From Pseudohoeflea suaedae (GTDB lineage Bacteria > Pseudomonadota > Alphaproteobacteria > Rhizobiales > Rhizobiaceae): 64,000 nt of DNA. Position 1 is the first letter of the stretch, and each line of letters begins with the position of its first letter. The notes below the pieces were generated by a model. It was given only the letters and a program-made list of their open reading frames with translations, was not told where the DNA came from and searched no databases. The stretch is from positions 310,001 through 374,000 of the forward strand of contig NZ_SMSI01000002.1 of assembly GCF_004354915.1 (NCBI RefSeq), in the 5' to 3' direction. Positions 8,976 through 19,194 of the stretch are shown here, in pieces. The position numbers and the translations under genes were made by a program.

Positions 8976-9273
8976 GACCGAAAGTCCTTTCCATAAGGCC
9001 GTCATTTCCACCCTTGGCGGGATTGGAAGCTGCGACCAGGTTGTCCTGTGTGGTGACGCGTTCGTAACGCTCGTCTTCGTTCCGGATGCGGTATTGGGGT
9101 GACCCGCCGATCGGAGGGAGGGTGGCGGTTATGGCGTAAACGTCGCTGGCGCCCGCATTGGTGATTATGGAGGAGTTGTCGCTCATGCGAACTAACTGGC
9201 CGATGCCGAATATGTGACGCGGCGCCTCTTCCACGGCACGGCGTTTCATGCGGCCTTGCTGGTACTTGATCAT
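8968..9273 (-). CDS. conserved small hypothetical protein (101 aa)
   Basis: From the ATG at 9273 the protein has 101 aa. An upstream in-frame ATG at 9282 directly abuts the GGAAGG ribosome site, while 9273 lies 9 nt from it and so fits better. The fold looks like a small beta barrel: IGQLVRM near residue 25, YAITATLPP near 47 and SPQYRIRNEDERYERV near 60. The last segment is a pattern I know from uncharacterised rhizobial proteins. No signal peptide or membrane segment is seen. The gene is followed by the small basic protein with an 8-bp overlap. Function unknown. Confidence 0.65.
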   Translation of the reverse strand: MIKYQQGRMKRRAVEEAPRHIFGIGQLVRMSDNSSIITNAGASDVYAITATLPPIGGSPQYRIRNEDERYERVTTQDNLVAASNPAKGGNDGLMERTFGHG

Positions 9274-9483
9274 ATTGTTCATCCTTCCGGGAACGTATGC
9301 CCTGAAGTCGATCGCATCGCCCCGCCTTTGCCATCAGGCATGACTGGAGGCCATGCACCCCGTGAGAGGGACATGTAAAACTGGATCGTCTTTCAGAAAA
9401 AATCTCTGGAGCCCGCGATATTTTCAAATCATGTTCGGGGCTATTCTTGTCGTATATATGGGGCAAATGCCGCGATGCGGCAA

Positions 9484-9509
9484 TAGATGAAATAAATTTA
9501 TTTCATCTA
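9484..9509. promoter_or_regulatory. 26-bp perfect AT-rich palindrome
   Basis: An uninterrupted palindrome (13-bp arms, no loop) is centred between 9496 and 9497. It contains AAATAAATTTATTT and stands out sharply from the GC-rich surroundings. It lies about 210 bp upstream of the small-protein pair and just beyond the lpd terminator. With no loop it looks like a dimeric regulator's operator rather than a terminator. The 277-bp gap 9283-9559 holds nothing else that I can support apart from the lpd terminator. Confidence 0.55.
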
Positions 9510-9515
9510 GCCGAG

Positions 9516-9545
9516 AAAAATTGAAGGTTTTTCATATGCCTTCAA
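9516..9545 (-). terminator. intrinsic terminator of the bkd operon
   Basis: TTGAAGG (9521-9527) pairs perfectly with CCTTCAA (9539-9545) around an 11-nt loop. Read leftward, the stem is followed directly by TTTTT (9520-9516). It begins 15 nt after the lpd stop codon. The stem is short and AU-containing, so termination may be incomplete. Confidence 0.7.
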
Positions 9546-9559
9546 GATTTTTACATAAG

Positions 9560-10951
9560 TCAAATATGCAGTGCGTGGCCGAGGGCTGCGAGCGCCGCTT
9601 CCAGGAAGCCCTCGCTCTGGGTCGGGTGCGCGTGGATGGTGCCGGCGACGTCTTCCAGCCGCGCGCCCATTTCGAGCGCCAGCGCAAAAGCCGCCGAGAG
9701 TTCGGATACGCCCTTGCCCACCGCCTGGATGCCGAGCACCAGATGATCGCTCCTGCGGGCGACGACGCGGACGAAGCCCGCCTCGCTCTCCATCGTCATG
9801 GCGCGGCCATTGGCGGTAAAGGGAAACTGGCCGGTGATGACGTCGATGTCGCGCGTCCTTGCCTCGTCGGGTGAAAGTCCGCAGGTGACGATCTCCGGAT
9901 CCGTGAAGCAGACGGCGGGGATCGCCACCTTGTCCCATTCGCGCTTTCCGCCTGCCACGATCTCGGCGACCATCTCGCCCTGGGCCATGGCGCGGTGGGC
10001 GAGCATGGGTTCGCCGGTGACGTCGCCGATCGCATAGATGCCGCGCATCGAGGTGCGGCACCGGTTGTCGATGGCGATGAAATTGCGGTCCATGGTCAGA
10101 TCGAGTTCGGGAATACCCGCGCCTTTCGAGCGAGGGCGGCGGCCGACCGTCACGAGGATCCGTTCCGCCGCGAGTACTTCGGCACTTCCGTCGGATTTCT
10201 CGACCTCGAGGCCAGCGCTGGCAAGCCCCTTGGCGCGCGTCTCGGTCATGACGGTGACACCGAGATCGGCGAGGGATTTCAGCACCGGTCTGGTCAGAGC
10301 CGCATCATATTGCGGCAGGATATTCCTTTCCGCCTCGACGACGGTGACATTCGAGCCGAGCTTGGCATAGGCGGAGCCGATCTCGAGCCCGATATAGCCG
10401 CCGCCGACGATCGCCAGCCGCTCGGGTATCTTGTCGAGCGCCAGCGCGCCGGTGGAATCGATCACCGTGTCGCCGAACGGCAGGAAGGGCAGTTCGACCG
10501 GTTCCGAGCCGGTGGCGATGACCACGTTCTCGGCCTCGATCTCGTAGCTTTCCTCTTCGCCTTCAACCCGCACGGTCTTGCCGTCCACGAAGGTTGCCGT
10601 GCCTTCGATGGCCTTCGCGCCGGCCTTTTTCAGAAGGCCTTTGACGCCGCCTGTCAGCCGGTCGACGATACTGTCCTTCCAGGCCACTGTCCTTGCGAAG
10701 TCGATCGACGGATGGGATGCGGCAAGGCCAAGCGCTGACTTGCCTTCGGCGAACTCCGTCAGCCGCGCGAACTCGTCGGCGGCATGGATGAGGGCCTTGG
10801 AGGGTATGCAGCCGACCGTGAGGCAGGTGCCGCCATAGGCGCGTTCCTCGACGATGATCGTCTCGACGCCGAGCTGGGCCGCGCGGATGGCGCAGACATA
10901 GCCGCCGGGTCCGCCGCCGATGACGAGAAGCTTGCAGGTGAGGTTTTTCAT
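9560..10951 (-). CDS. lpdV: dihydrolipoyl dehydrogenase (E3) of branched-chain keto-acid dehydrogenase
   Basis: The 463-aa FAD flavoprotein reoxidises dihydrolipoyl groups of the E2 component with NAD+. The FAD loop is GGGPGGY at residues 12-18, and the redox disulfide is in GGTCLTVGCIPSK (about 41-53). The NAD-binding GGGYIGLE lies near residue 180, and the C-terminal HAHPTQSE (about 438-445) supplies the His-Glu pair. It is the last gene of the bkd operon, 18 nt after E2, so it is the dedicated E3 rather than the pyruvate complex copy. The symbol follows the operon context. Confidence 0.93.
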   Translation of the reverse strand: MKNLTCKLLVIGGGPGGYVCAIRAAQLGVETIIVEERAYGGTCLTVGCIPSKALIHAADEFARLTEFAEGKSALGLAASHPSIDFARTVAWKDSIVDRLTGGVKGLLKKAGAKAIEGTATFVDGKTVRVEGEEESYEIEAENVVIATGSEPVELPFLPFGDTVIDSTGALALDKIPERLAIVGGGYIGLEIGSAYAKLGSNVTVVEAERNILPQYDAALTRPVLKSLADLGVTVMTETRAKGLASAGLEVEKSDGSAEVLAAERILVTVGRRPRSKGAGIPELDLTMDRNFIAIDNRCRTSMRGIYAIGDVTGEPMLAHRAMAQGEMVAEIVAGGKREWDKVAIPAVCFTDPEIVTCGLSPDEARTRDIDVITGQFPFTANGRAMTMESEAGFVRVVARRSDHLVLGIQAVGKGVSELSAAFALALEMGARLEDVAGTIHAHPTQSEGFLEAALAALGHALHI

Positions 10952-10969
10952 GGTGCGATCCTTTTCCTG

Positions 10970-12295
10970 CTACTCGTCGATGAACAGAAGCGCCGGCGTT
11001 TCGATCAGGTCCTTGAGCTTGCGCACGAAGACCGCCGCATCCCAGCCGTCGATCACGCGATGATCGAACGAGGAGGACAGGTTCATGATCTTGCGCGGCA
11101 CGAACTCGCTGCCGTCCCAGACCGGCCGCATCGCCATCTTGTTCACGCCGACGATCGCCACTTCCGGATGATTGATGATCGGCGTGGTGGCAATGGCGCC
11201 GAGTGCGCCAAGCGAGGTGATGGAAATGGTCGATCCGGACAGTTCCTCGCGCCTGGCCTTGCCGGAGCGGGCGGCATCGGCGAGCCGCGCGACTTCGGTC
11301 GCCGCATCCCACAGGCTCATCGCCTCGGCATGGCGGACGACGGGCACCGTCAACCCGTTCGGCGTCTGGGTGGCGATGCCGACATGGACGGAACCGGACT
11401 GATGGATCACACCCGCCTCGTCATCGAAGGTGGCGTTGAGGCCCGGCTGCTCGGCGACTGCCTTGCAGATGGCGCGGATCAGGAAGGGGAGCACGGTGAG
11501 CTTGCCGCGCTCTTTTGCATGCTGCCCGTTGAGCTTTTCGCGCAGGGCTTCCAGATCGGTCACGTCGACTTCCTCGACGATCGTGATGTGGGGGATGCGG
11601 CTTGCCGAAATGCTCATCTTCTCGGCGATGCGCTTGCGCATGCCGATCACCTTCACATCCTCATCGGCGCGCGGAACGACCAAGCGGCCACTGCCGAAGC
11701 CGGCTGTCTGCGGCTGGGCGATCCAGGCATCGAGGTCGTCATGGGTAATGCGGCCCGCGGGGCCTGAACCCGCGACAAGCCTGAGATCTATTCCGGCGTC
11801 GCGGGCACGCTGCCGTATGGCGGGCGATGCCAGCGGTCTTTCACCGGTTGCGAGCGGCGTGGTGCGCGGTGTCGCCGGCGTGGTGGATTTCTCGGGCCTG
11901 GCTTCTGCCCGGGCCGGCTCGGGCTTTTCGGCCTTTTCCGGTTCGGGCTTCTCAACCCGGTCTTCCCGGCCTGCAGGTTTTTCCACGCTCTCGTCCGGCG
12001 CGCCGTCGCTCTCATCCCCGGCCATGCGCTCTTCAGCGGCGGCAGCGGTCTCGGCGGAGGTTTCGATCTCGACGAATTTCGAGCCGATCGCCAGCGTGTC
12101 GCCGGGTTCGCCCGCCAGCCAGACCACCTTGCCGGAGACAGAGGAAGGCACCTCGACCGCGGCCTTGTCGGTCATCACCGTACCCAGCACATCGTCTTCC
12201 TGGATCTCGTCGCCGATCTTGACCGCCCATTCGGTCAGCTCGGCCTCGGCGATCCCTTCGCCGACATCGGGAAGCTTGATCGTGACCCTTGCCAT
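10970..12295 (-). CDS. bkdB: branched-chain alpha-keto acid dehydrogenase E2, lipoamide acyltransferase
   Basis: The 441-aa core subunit moves acyl groups from lipoate to CoA. The lipoyl domain (1-80) has the lipoylated Lys44 in TDKAAVEV. A Pro/Glu/Lys-rich linker (about 90-150) leads to the E3-binding domain (SPAIRQRARDAGIDL, about 155-195). The acyltransferase domain ends with the catalytic HRVIDGW at 412-418. One lipoyl domain is typical of the branched-chain complex. Order and spacing (3 nt after E1beta, 18 nt before E3) place it in the bkd operon for valine, leucine and isoleucine breakdown. Confidence 0.93.
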   Translation of the reverse strand: MARVTIKLPDVGEGIAEAELTEWAVKIGDEIQEDDVLGTVMTDKAAVEVPSSVSGKVVWLAGEPGDTLAIGSKFVEIETSAETAAAAEERMAGDESDGAPDESVEKPAGREDRVEKPEPEKAEKPEPARAEARPEKSTTPATPRTTPLATGERPLASPAIRQRARDAGIDLRLVAGSGPAGRITHDDLDAWIAQPQTAGFGSGRLVVPRADEDVKVIGMRKRIAEKMSISASRIPHITIVEEVDVTDLEALREKLNGQHAKERGKLTVLPFLIRAICKAVAEQPGLNATFDDEAGVIHQSGSVHVGIATQTPNGLTVPVVRHAEAMSLWDAATEVARLADAARSGKARREELSGSTISITSLGALGAIATTPIINHPEVAIVGVNKMAMRPVWDGSEFVPRKIMNLSSSFDHRVIDGWDAAVFVRKLKDLIETPALLFIDE

Positions 12296-12298
12296 GTC

Positions 12299-13324
12299 TC
12301 AATCCTCCATGACTTCGCGCAGCGCGCGGCCGACCCGGTCGGGACCGGGGAAATAGGCCCATTCCTGGGCATGCGGGTAGGGGGTGTCCCAGCCGGTGAC
12401 GCGGAGAACCGGGGCTTCCAGATGGTAGAAGCAGGCTTCCTGCACCGTCGCCGAGAGTTCGGCGCCAAAGCCCGATGTGCGGGTCGCCTCGTGGATGACC
12501 ACGCAACGGCCGGTTTTCTTCACCGATTCCGTGATGGCTTCGATATCGAGCGGCAGCAGGGTGCGCAGGTCTATGATCTCGGCGTCGATGCCGGTTTCCT
12601 TCGCGGCTGCCTCCGCCACATAGACCATCGTGCCATAGGCGAGGATGGTGACCTCGGAGCCTTCGCGCCGGATCGCCGCCTTGCCGAGCGGGATCGTCTC
12701 ATATCCGTCGGGCACCTCGCCGAGCGGATGGTTCTTCCACGGCGTGACCGGACGATCGTGATGGCCGTCGAACGGGCCGTTATAGAGCCGCTTCGGTTCG
12801 AGGAAGATCACCGGGTCGGGATCATCGATGGCCGAGAGCAGCAGTCCCTTGGCGTCATAGGGGCTCGAGGGCACCACCACCTTGAGGCCGGAGACGTGCG
12901 TGAACAGCGCTTCGGGGCTCTGGCTGTGGGTCTGGCCGCCGAAAATGCCGCCGCCGGTGGGCATGCGGATCACCATGGGGCAGGTGAACTGGCCGCCGGA
13001 ACGGTGGCGCATGCGGGCGGCTTCGGAGACGATCTGGTCGTAAGCCGGGTAGACATAGTCGGCGAACTGGATCTCGACGACCGGCTTGAGGCCGTAGGTC
13101 GACATGCCGATGGCGGCGCCGACGATGCCGCTCTCGTTGATCGGCGCATCGAAGCAGCGGTGGCTGCCATATTTTTTCTGCAGGCCTGCGGTGCAGCGGA
13201 AGACACCGCCGAAATAGCCGACATCCTCACCGAAGACGACAACCTTGTCGTCACGTTCCATGGCAAGGTCGTGGGCGGTGCGGATCGCCTCGATCATGGT
13301 CATGCGGGTGGTTGAACCGCTCAT
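12299..13324 (-). CDS. bkdA2: branched-chain alpha-keto acid dehydrogenase E1 beta subunit
   Basis: The 341-aa protein starts at the ATG at 13324, which has AGGAGG 8 nt upstream inside the end of the E1alpha gene and lies one base after its stop. A longer in-frame opening to 13378 lacks support. It has the transketolase pyrimidine-binding fold with VFGEDVGYFGG near residues 30-40 and the potassium/TPP loop PTGGGIFGGQTHSQ near 122. It pairs with E1alpha to decarboxylate branched-chain 2-oxo acids. Confidence 0.93.
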   Translation of the reverse strand: MSGSTTRMTMIEAIRTAHDLAMERDDKVVVFGEDVGYFGGVFRCTAGLQKKYGSHRCFDAPINESGIVGAAIGMSTYGLKPVVEIQFADYVYPAYDQIVSEAARMRHRSGGQFTCPMVIRMPTGGGIFGGQTHSQSPEALFTHVSGLKVVVPSSPYDAKGLLLSAIDDPDPVIFLEPKRLYNGPFDGHHDRPVTPWKNHPLGEVPDGYETIPLGKAAIRREGSEVTILAYGTMVYVAEAAAKETGIDAEIIDLRTLLPLDIEAITESVKKTGRCVVIHEATRTSGFGAELSATVQEACFYHLEAPVLRVTGWDTPYPHAQEWAYFPGPDRVGRALREVMED

Positions 13325-13325
13325 C

Positions 13326-14732
<1,407 letters not shown>

Positions 14733-14783
14733 TCAGCGCGGACGCTTCATCCTCCTCATCTATCTAAGGCTAGACTGAAGAAA

Positions 14784-14794
14784 GGAAAATTTCC
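14784..14794. promoter_or_regulatory. possible BkdR (Lrp-type) binding site
   Basis: The inverted repeat GGAAA-A-TTTCC lies in the AT-rich part of the bkd/bkdR divergent region. A looser TTTC...GAAA pair at 14836-14852 overlaps both predicted promoters. Lrp-family proteins bind AT-rich inverted repeats, but I have no consensus for this organism. In the 311-base gap 14559-14869, the half next to bkdA1 (14559-14760) is GC-rich with nothing I can support. Confidence 0.35.
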
Positions 14795-14806
14795 TGCTTA
14801 TTATGC

Positions 14807-14836
14807 TTGAAAAACGAAGAGTTTGCCGATGATAAT
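14807..14836 (+). promoter_or_regulatory. predicted sigma70 promoter of bkdR
   Basis: TTGAAA (14807-14812), 18 nt, then GATAAT (14831-14836), placed 33 nt before the bkdR start codon. Confidence 0.5.
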
Positions 14837-14858
14837 TTCTCAGTATAGGAAAATGCAA
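14830..14858 (-). promoter_or_regulatory. predicted promoter of the bkd operon
   Basis: Read leftward: TTGCAT (14858-14853), 17 nt, then TTATCA (14835-14830). Its -10 overlaps that of the bkdR promoter, so the two polymerases would exclude one another, a layout suited to control by the divergent regulator. The untranslated leader to bkdA1 would be about 265 nt. Confidence 0.4.
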
Positions 14859-14869
14859 AAGGACCTTCT

Positions 14870-15340
14870 GTGAATATGGCAATCGACGATACGGATCGGC
14901 GCATCCTGAAAGTGCTGTCCACGAACGGGCGAATTTCGAACTCCGATCTTGCGCGCGAGGTCGGGCTTTCGCCGAGCCCGTGCTGGCAGCGGGTGCGGCG
15001 GCTGGAGGAGGCGGGCATCATTTCGGGCTATGCCGCGATCCTCAACCACGAGGCACTGGGCGTGGGCGAGACCGTTCTGGTGGAGGTGGTGCTCGACCAT
15101 CACGACGAGTCCTCGCTCGATAATTTCGCCAAGGCTCTGTCGGCCATTCCGGAGGTGCTGGAGGTGTATCTGATGGCCGGAGAATTCGACTACCTGCTGA
15201 AGGTCGCCGCGGGCGGAACGTCGGATATAGAGAGCTTCCTGCGCGAGAAACTGTTCCGCCTGAAAGGCTTTCGCCAGTCGCGTTCGAGCTTCGCGCTCAG
15301 ATGCATCAAGCGCGTGGTGTCCTACGTGCCGCCGGCCTGA
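14870..15340 (+). CDS. bkdR: Lrp/AsnC family regulator, probable activator of bkd
   Basis: The 156-aa protein has an N-terminal winged helix (residues 1-60, recognition segment EVGLSPSPCWQRVRRLEEAG about 30-49) and a C-terminal RAM/AsnC effector domain (about 70-150). Close relatives next to bkd genes activate branched-chain keto-acid dehydrogenase synthesis in response to branched-chain amino acids. Divergence from bkdA1 across a shared control region supports that role. The GTG at 14870 follows AAAAGGA by 7 nt. An ATG two codons later is the alternative. Confidence 0.85.
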   Translation: MNMAIDDTDRRILKVLSTNGRISNSDLAREVGLSPSPCWQRVRRLEEAGIISGYAAILNHEALGVGETVLVEVVLDHHDESSLDNFAKALSAIPEVLEVYLMAGEFDYLLKVAAGGTSDIESFLREKLFRLKGFRQSRSSFALRCIKRVVSYVPPA

Positions 15341-15352
15341 GCCGCGCTGCAC

Positions 15353-15841
15353 ATGTCATTCTTCATTGCGAATGTCTCGGATTTGCCCGATATTTCCTCC
15401 GCGGACTGCATGGAAGACGGTACGGTGAAGCGAGTTGTAACGGAAACGGGCGGGCGCGAGATCGTGCTGATCGACAGTATCACCATGGTCGAGATCGGGG
15501 ATTCCGGTCAGGTGATCGTTTCGGGGTCTCACGGTGGCGCCAATGTGGGCGAGATCACGCTGCGCTATGCACCGTCGCTTGCCGTCTTCAATGATGCGGG
15601 GATCGGCAAGGACCGCGCCGGTGTCATCGCGCTCGACATTCTCGGCGAGCAGGGCATACCGGCGCTTGCCGTCAGCCACCAGTCGGCCCGCATCGGCGAT
15701 GCCGGCGACATGTGGGAAAACGGTATCATTTCGACCCTCAACAGTGTGGCGGAACGGCTCGGTTTCAAGGCCGGCGCCAAGCTCAGCGAGGCTGTCGGGG
15801 CCTTCGGCGAGCAAATCGTCCAGGCTCGTCCGGCGGTCTGA
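15353..15841 (+). CDS. conserved hypothetical protein (162 aa), function unknown
   Basis: I do not recognise a named family. The protein is soluble, with no signal or membrane segment. Regular hydrophobic strands and Gly-rich turns recur: VSGSHGGANVGE near residue 60, FNDAGIGKDRAGVIALDIL near 80 and HQSARIGDAGDMWENGIIS near 108. The density of conserved-looking Asp, His, Ser and Gly suggests an enzyme active site or a nucleotide or metal site. The start is 12 nt after bkdR in the same direction, so it may be co-transcribed with it and belong to amino-acid metabolism. It converges on the cbpM gene. Confidence 0.7.
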   Translation: MSFFIANVSDLPDISSADCMEDGTVKRVVTETGGREIVLIDSITMVEIGDSGQVIVSGSHGGANVGEITLRYAPSLAVFNDAGIGKDRAGVIALDILGEQGIPALAVSHQSARIGDAGDMWENGIISTLNSVAERLGFKAGAKLSEAVGAFGEQIVQARPAV

Positions 15842-15847
15842 CGGGCG

Positions 15848-16198
15848 TCAGCCCCTCAGTTTCGCGAGCGCCTCGCCAATGCGCGCCCGGATCTCATAGG
15901 GTTCGCCTGCCAGGATCTTGCTCAGTGCCTGAAGGTCGGCGCGGGTATCGTGCAGCTGATCGATCAGCGATGCGACGAGTGCCAGGCTCTCATCCTCGAG
16001 TTCGAAGTCATCCGCCAGATCGCACAGCAGCTCCAGCCGCGCGATATCGACGGGGCGGTAGCGCAGGCCGTCGGCACTGTGCACGGGCCGCACTATATCC
16101 GTCTCCACGAAGGAGACGAGGCGGACACGCGTGAGCCTGCCGACGGCGGCGATTACCTGTTCTTCGGTGTAGAGCACAGCCATCGATGTCTCCCTCAC
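15848..16198 (-). CDS. cbpM: CbpM-like chaperone modulator (MerR-type HTH fold)
   Basis: The protein has 116 aa, or 111 from the internal ATG in MAVLYTEEQV, and resembles CbpM, the specific inhibitor of the DnaJ-like CbpA. EEQVIAAVGRLTRVRL and FVETDIVRPV match the N-terminal winged-helix-like part, followed by helices (50-115). Its start overlaps the cbpA stop by 4 bp (ATGA), the usual cbpA-cbpM arrangement. It should tune co-chaperone activity on DnaK rather than bind DNA. Confidence 0.75.
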   Translation of the reverse strand: MRETSMAVLYTEEQVIAAVGRLTRVRLVSFVETDIVRPVHSADGLRYRPVDIARLELLCDLADDFELEDESLALVASLIDQLHDTRADLQALSKILAGEPYEIRARIGEALAKLRG

Positions 16199-17124
16199 AT
16201 CATGCCCTTGCGCGGATCATAACCGTGGGAGCCGCGCCAGTTTTCCATGAATGACTTCAGTTCGTCGTCCACCTGTGGCGGCGCGACGATCTTGAGTTCG
16301 ACGCGCTGGTCGCCACGTGGCTTGCCCTTGGGCTCGATGCCCTTGCCCTTCAGGCGCAGGGTCTGTCCGGTCGTGGCGCCCGCCGGAATGGTGAGATTGA
16401 CCGCGCCGTCGAGCGTCGGCGTCTTCACCTTGCCGCCGAGGATGGCCTCGTCGATGGTGATCGGCAGCGTCATGACGATATCGTTGTCCTCGCGACGGAA
16501 GACGTGATGGGGACGCACGGTGACCGTGATATAGGCGTCGCCGGACGGGGCCCCGCCGGAGCCCGGGCCGCCCTTGCCCTTCAGGCGCAGTGTCTGGCCG
16601 TCGGCAAGCCCCTGCGGAATGCGCACATCCAGCGTCCCGCCCTCGGGCAGGGTGATCTTGCGGGTGGCGCCCCTGGCCGCTTCCAGGAAGGTGACGTCCA
16701 TCGTGTAGCGCATGTCCTGTCCCGGCATGGCGAAACGCGAGGAGCCGGCACCGTTGGACGAGCCGCGCGAGCGCTGGCGGAACATCTCGGCGAAAATGTC
16801 CGCCGGATCGCCGAAATCCTCGAAATCGCGGGTTGTCCTGTAGCTGAAGCCCTCGCGATTGCCCGCGTGATCCCGGTAGAAATTGCGATCGCGCTTTTCC
16901 TGGCCGCTGGCGTCGATTTCGCCCGCGTCGAAGCGACGCCGCGTCTCCGGATCCTTGAGCAGGTCGTAGGCGGCCGAAATCTTGACGAAGCGTGCTTCGG
17001 CGGCCGGATCATCGGGGTTGATGTCCGGATGGCTCGTGCGGGCCAGCTTGCGATAAGCCTTTTTTATCTCCTCGGCGCTGGCGGTCTTTTGCACCCCGAG
17101 GATGGCGTAGGGATCGTCCTGCAT
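16195..17124 (-). CDS. cbpA: DnaJ-family co-chaperone (CbpA type)
   Basis: The 309-aa protein has an N-terminal J domain (residues 1-68) containing HPD in RTSHPDINPDD. A Gly/Phe-poor linker rich in Arg, Asp and Phe (75-130) follows, then two C-terminal peptide-binding beta domains (about 130-300) with LRLKGKGGPGSGGAPSGDAYI and a second LRLKGKGIEPKGKPRGD repeat. The Cys-rich zinc finger of DnaJ is absent, which makes it CbpA-type. It should stimulate DnaK ATPase under stress. Transcribed leftward with cbpM, divergent from fumC. Confidence 0.85.
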   Translation of the reverse strand: MQDDPYAILGVQKTASAEEIKKAYRKLARTSHPDINPDDPAAEARFVKISAAYDLLKDPETRRRFDAGEIDASGQEKRDRNFYRDHAGNREGFSYRTTRDFEDFGDPADIFAEMFRQRSRGSSNGAGSSRFAMPGQDMRYTMDVTFLEAARGATRKITLPEGGTLDVRIPQGLADGQTLRLKGKGGPGSGGAPSGDAYITVTVRPHHVFRREDNDIVMTLPITIDEAILGGKVKTPTLDGAVNLTIPAGATTGQTLRLKGKGIEPKGKPRGDQRVELKIVAPPQVDDELKSFMENWRGSHGYDPRKGMM

Positions 17125-17156
17125 GTCACCGATTTCAAATGGATTGAACTGTTCAC

Positions 17157-17186
17157 ATATGTGTGATCGGCTATCTTCGAAATCAA
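17157..17186 (-). promoter_or_regulatory. possible promoter of cbpA-cbpM
   Basis: Read leftward: TTGATT (17186-17181), 18 nt, ACATAT (17162-17157), 33 nt before the cbpA start. The -10 overlaps a 10-bp palindrome, CACATATGTG (17154-17163). The match is weak. Confidence 0.3.
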
Positions 17187-17266
17187 GATGTTGAGGCGTC
17201 GACCCGGCTGCGGACGAGCCGGCTCTGCCCTATATGGAGGGCGAGGAACCATCGAAGGAGAGCGAC

Positions 17267-18715
<1,449 letters not shown>

Positions 18716-18721
18716 CTGCGC

Positions 18722-19192
18722 TCACACCTCGATGAATGCCGGTTCGTACGTGACGGGAAAATTCACCGAGCGGGCGATGAAGCAGTATTTGTGGACCTCG
18801 TGATGCAGCGCCTCGGCCTTTTCGAGGTCGGTTCCTTTCGGGACTTCGATACGCGGGCGCAATGTGGCGGAGAGAAATCGCCCCGTTCCGTCCGGCTCGC
18901 TTTCGCCGTGGCCAACGGGGTCGTCCACATAGTTCCGGACCACGATCTTCGCCACCGAGGCCAGGTGCAGGTACCAGAGCATGTGGCAGGAGGCGAGCGA
19001 GGCGATCAGCAGGTCCTCGGGATTGTGCTTTGAGGGATCGCCGCCGAGCATCGGATCGTTGGAGCAGGCGACGATCTCCTTGCCTTCTGTCTCGATGTTC
19101 CATGTCCGGTCATAGCTGCGATAGGTGCTGGTGCCTTCGCCGGTATTGCCGGTCCAGCGGATCCTGGCGGTGAAATCATGCGGCTTGGCCAT
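18722..19192 (-). CDS. OsmC family peroxiredoxin-like protein
   Basis: The 156-aa OsmC/Ohr-fold protein has the two expected cysteines, in ASLASCHMLWYLH near residue 62 and HKYCFIARSVNFPV near 135. Such proteins reduce organic hydroperoxides. The start at 19192 places AGGAG 8 nt upstream, while the ATG at 19198 overlaps the preceding stop as ATGA but leaves only 2 nt. Either way it is coupled to the DUF1513 gene and so is the last gene of the iron/imelysin operon, where protection from iron-driven peroxides would make sense. That role is inferred. Confidence 0.85.
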   Translation of the reverse strand: MAKPHDFTARIRWTGNTGEGTSTYRSYDRTWNIETEGKEIVACSNDPMLGGDPSKHNPEDLLIASLASCHMLWYLHLASVAKIVVRNYVDDPVGHGESEPDGTGRFLSATLRPRIEVPKGTDLEKAEALHHEVHKYCFIARSVNFPVTYEPAFIEV

Positions 19193-19194
19193 GG

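Noticed and set aside
8968-9011. Longer start (9011) for the small basic protein
   Set aside because: The ATG at 8975 has better ribosome-site spacing and gives the familiar MAKGQKR beginning.
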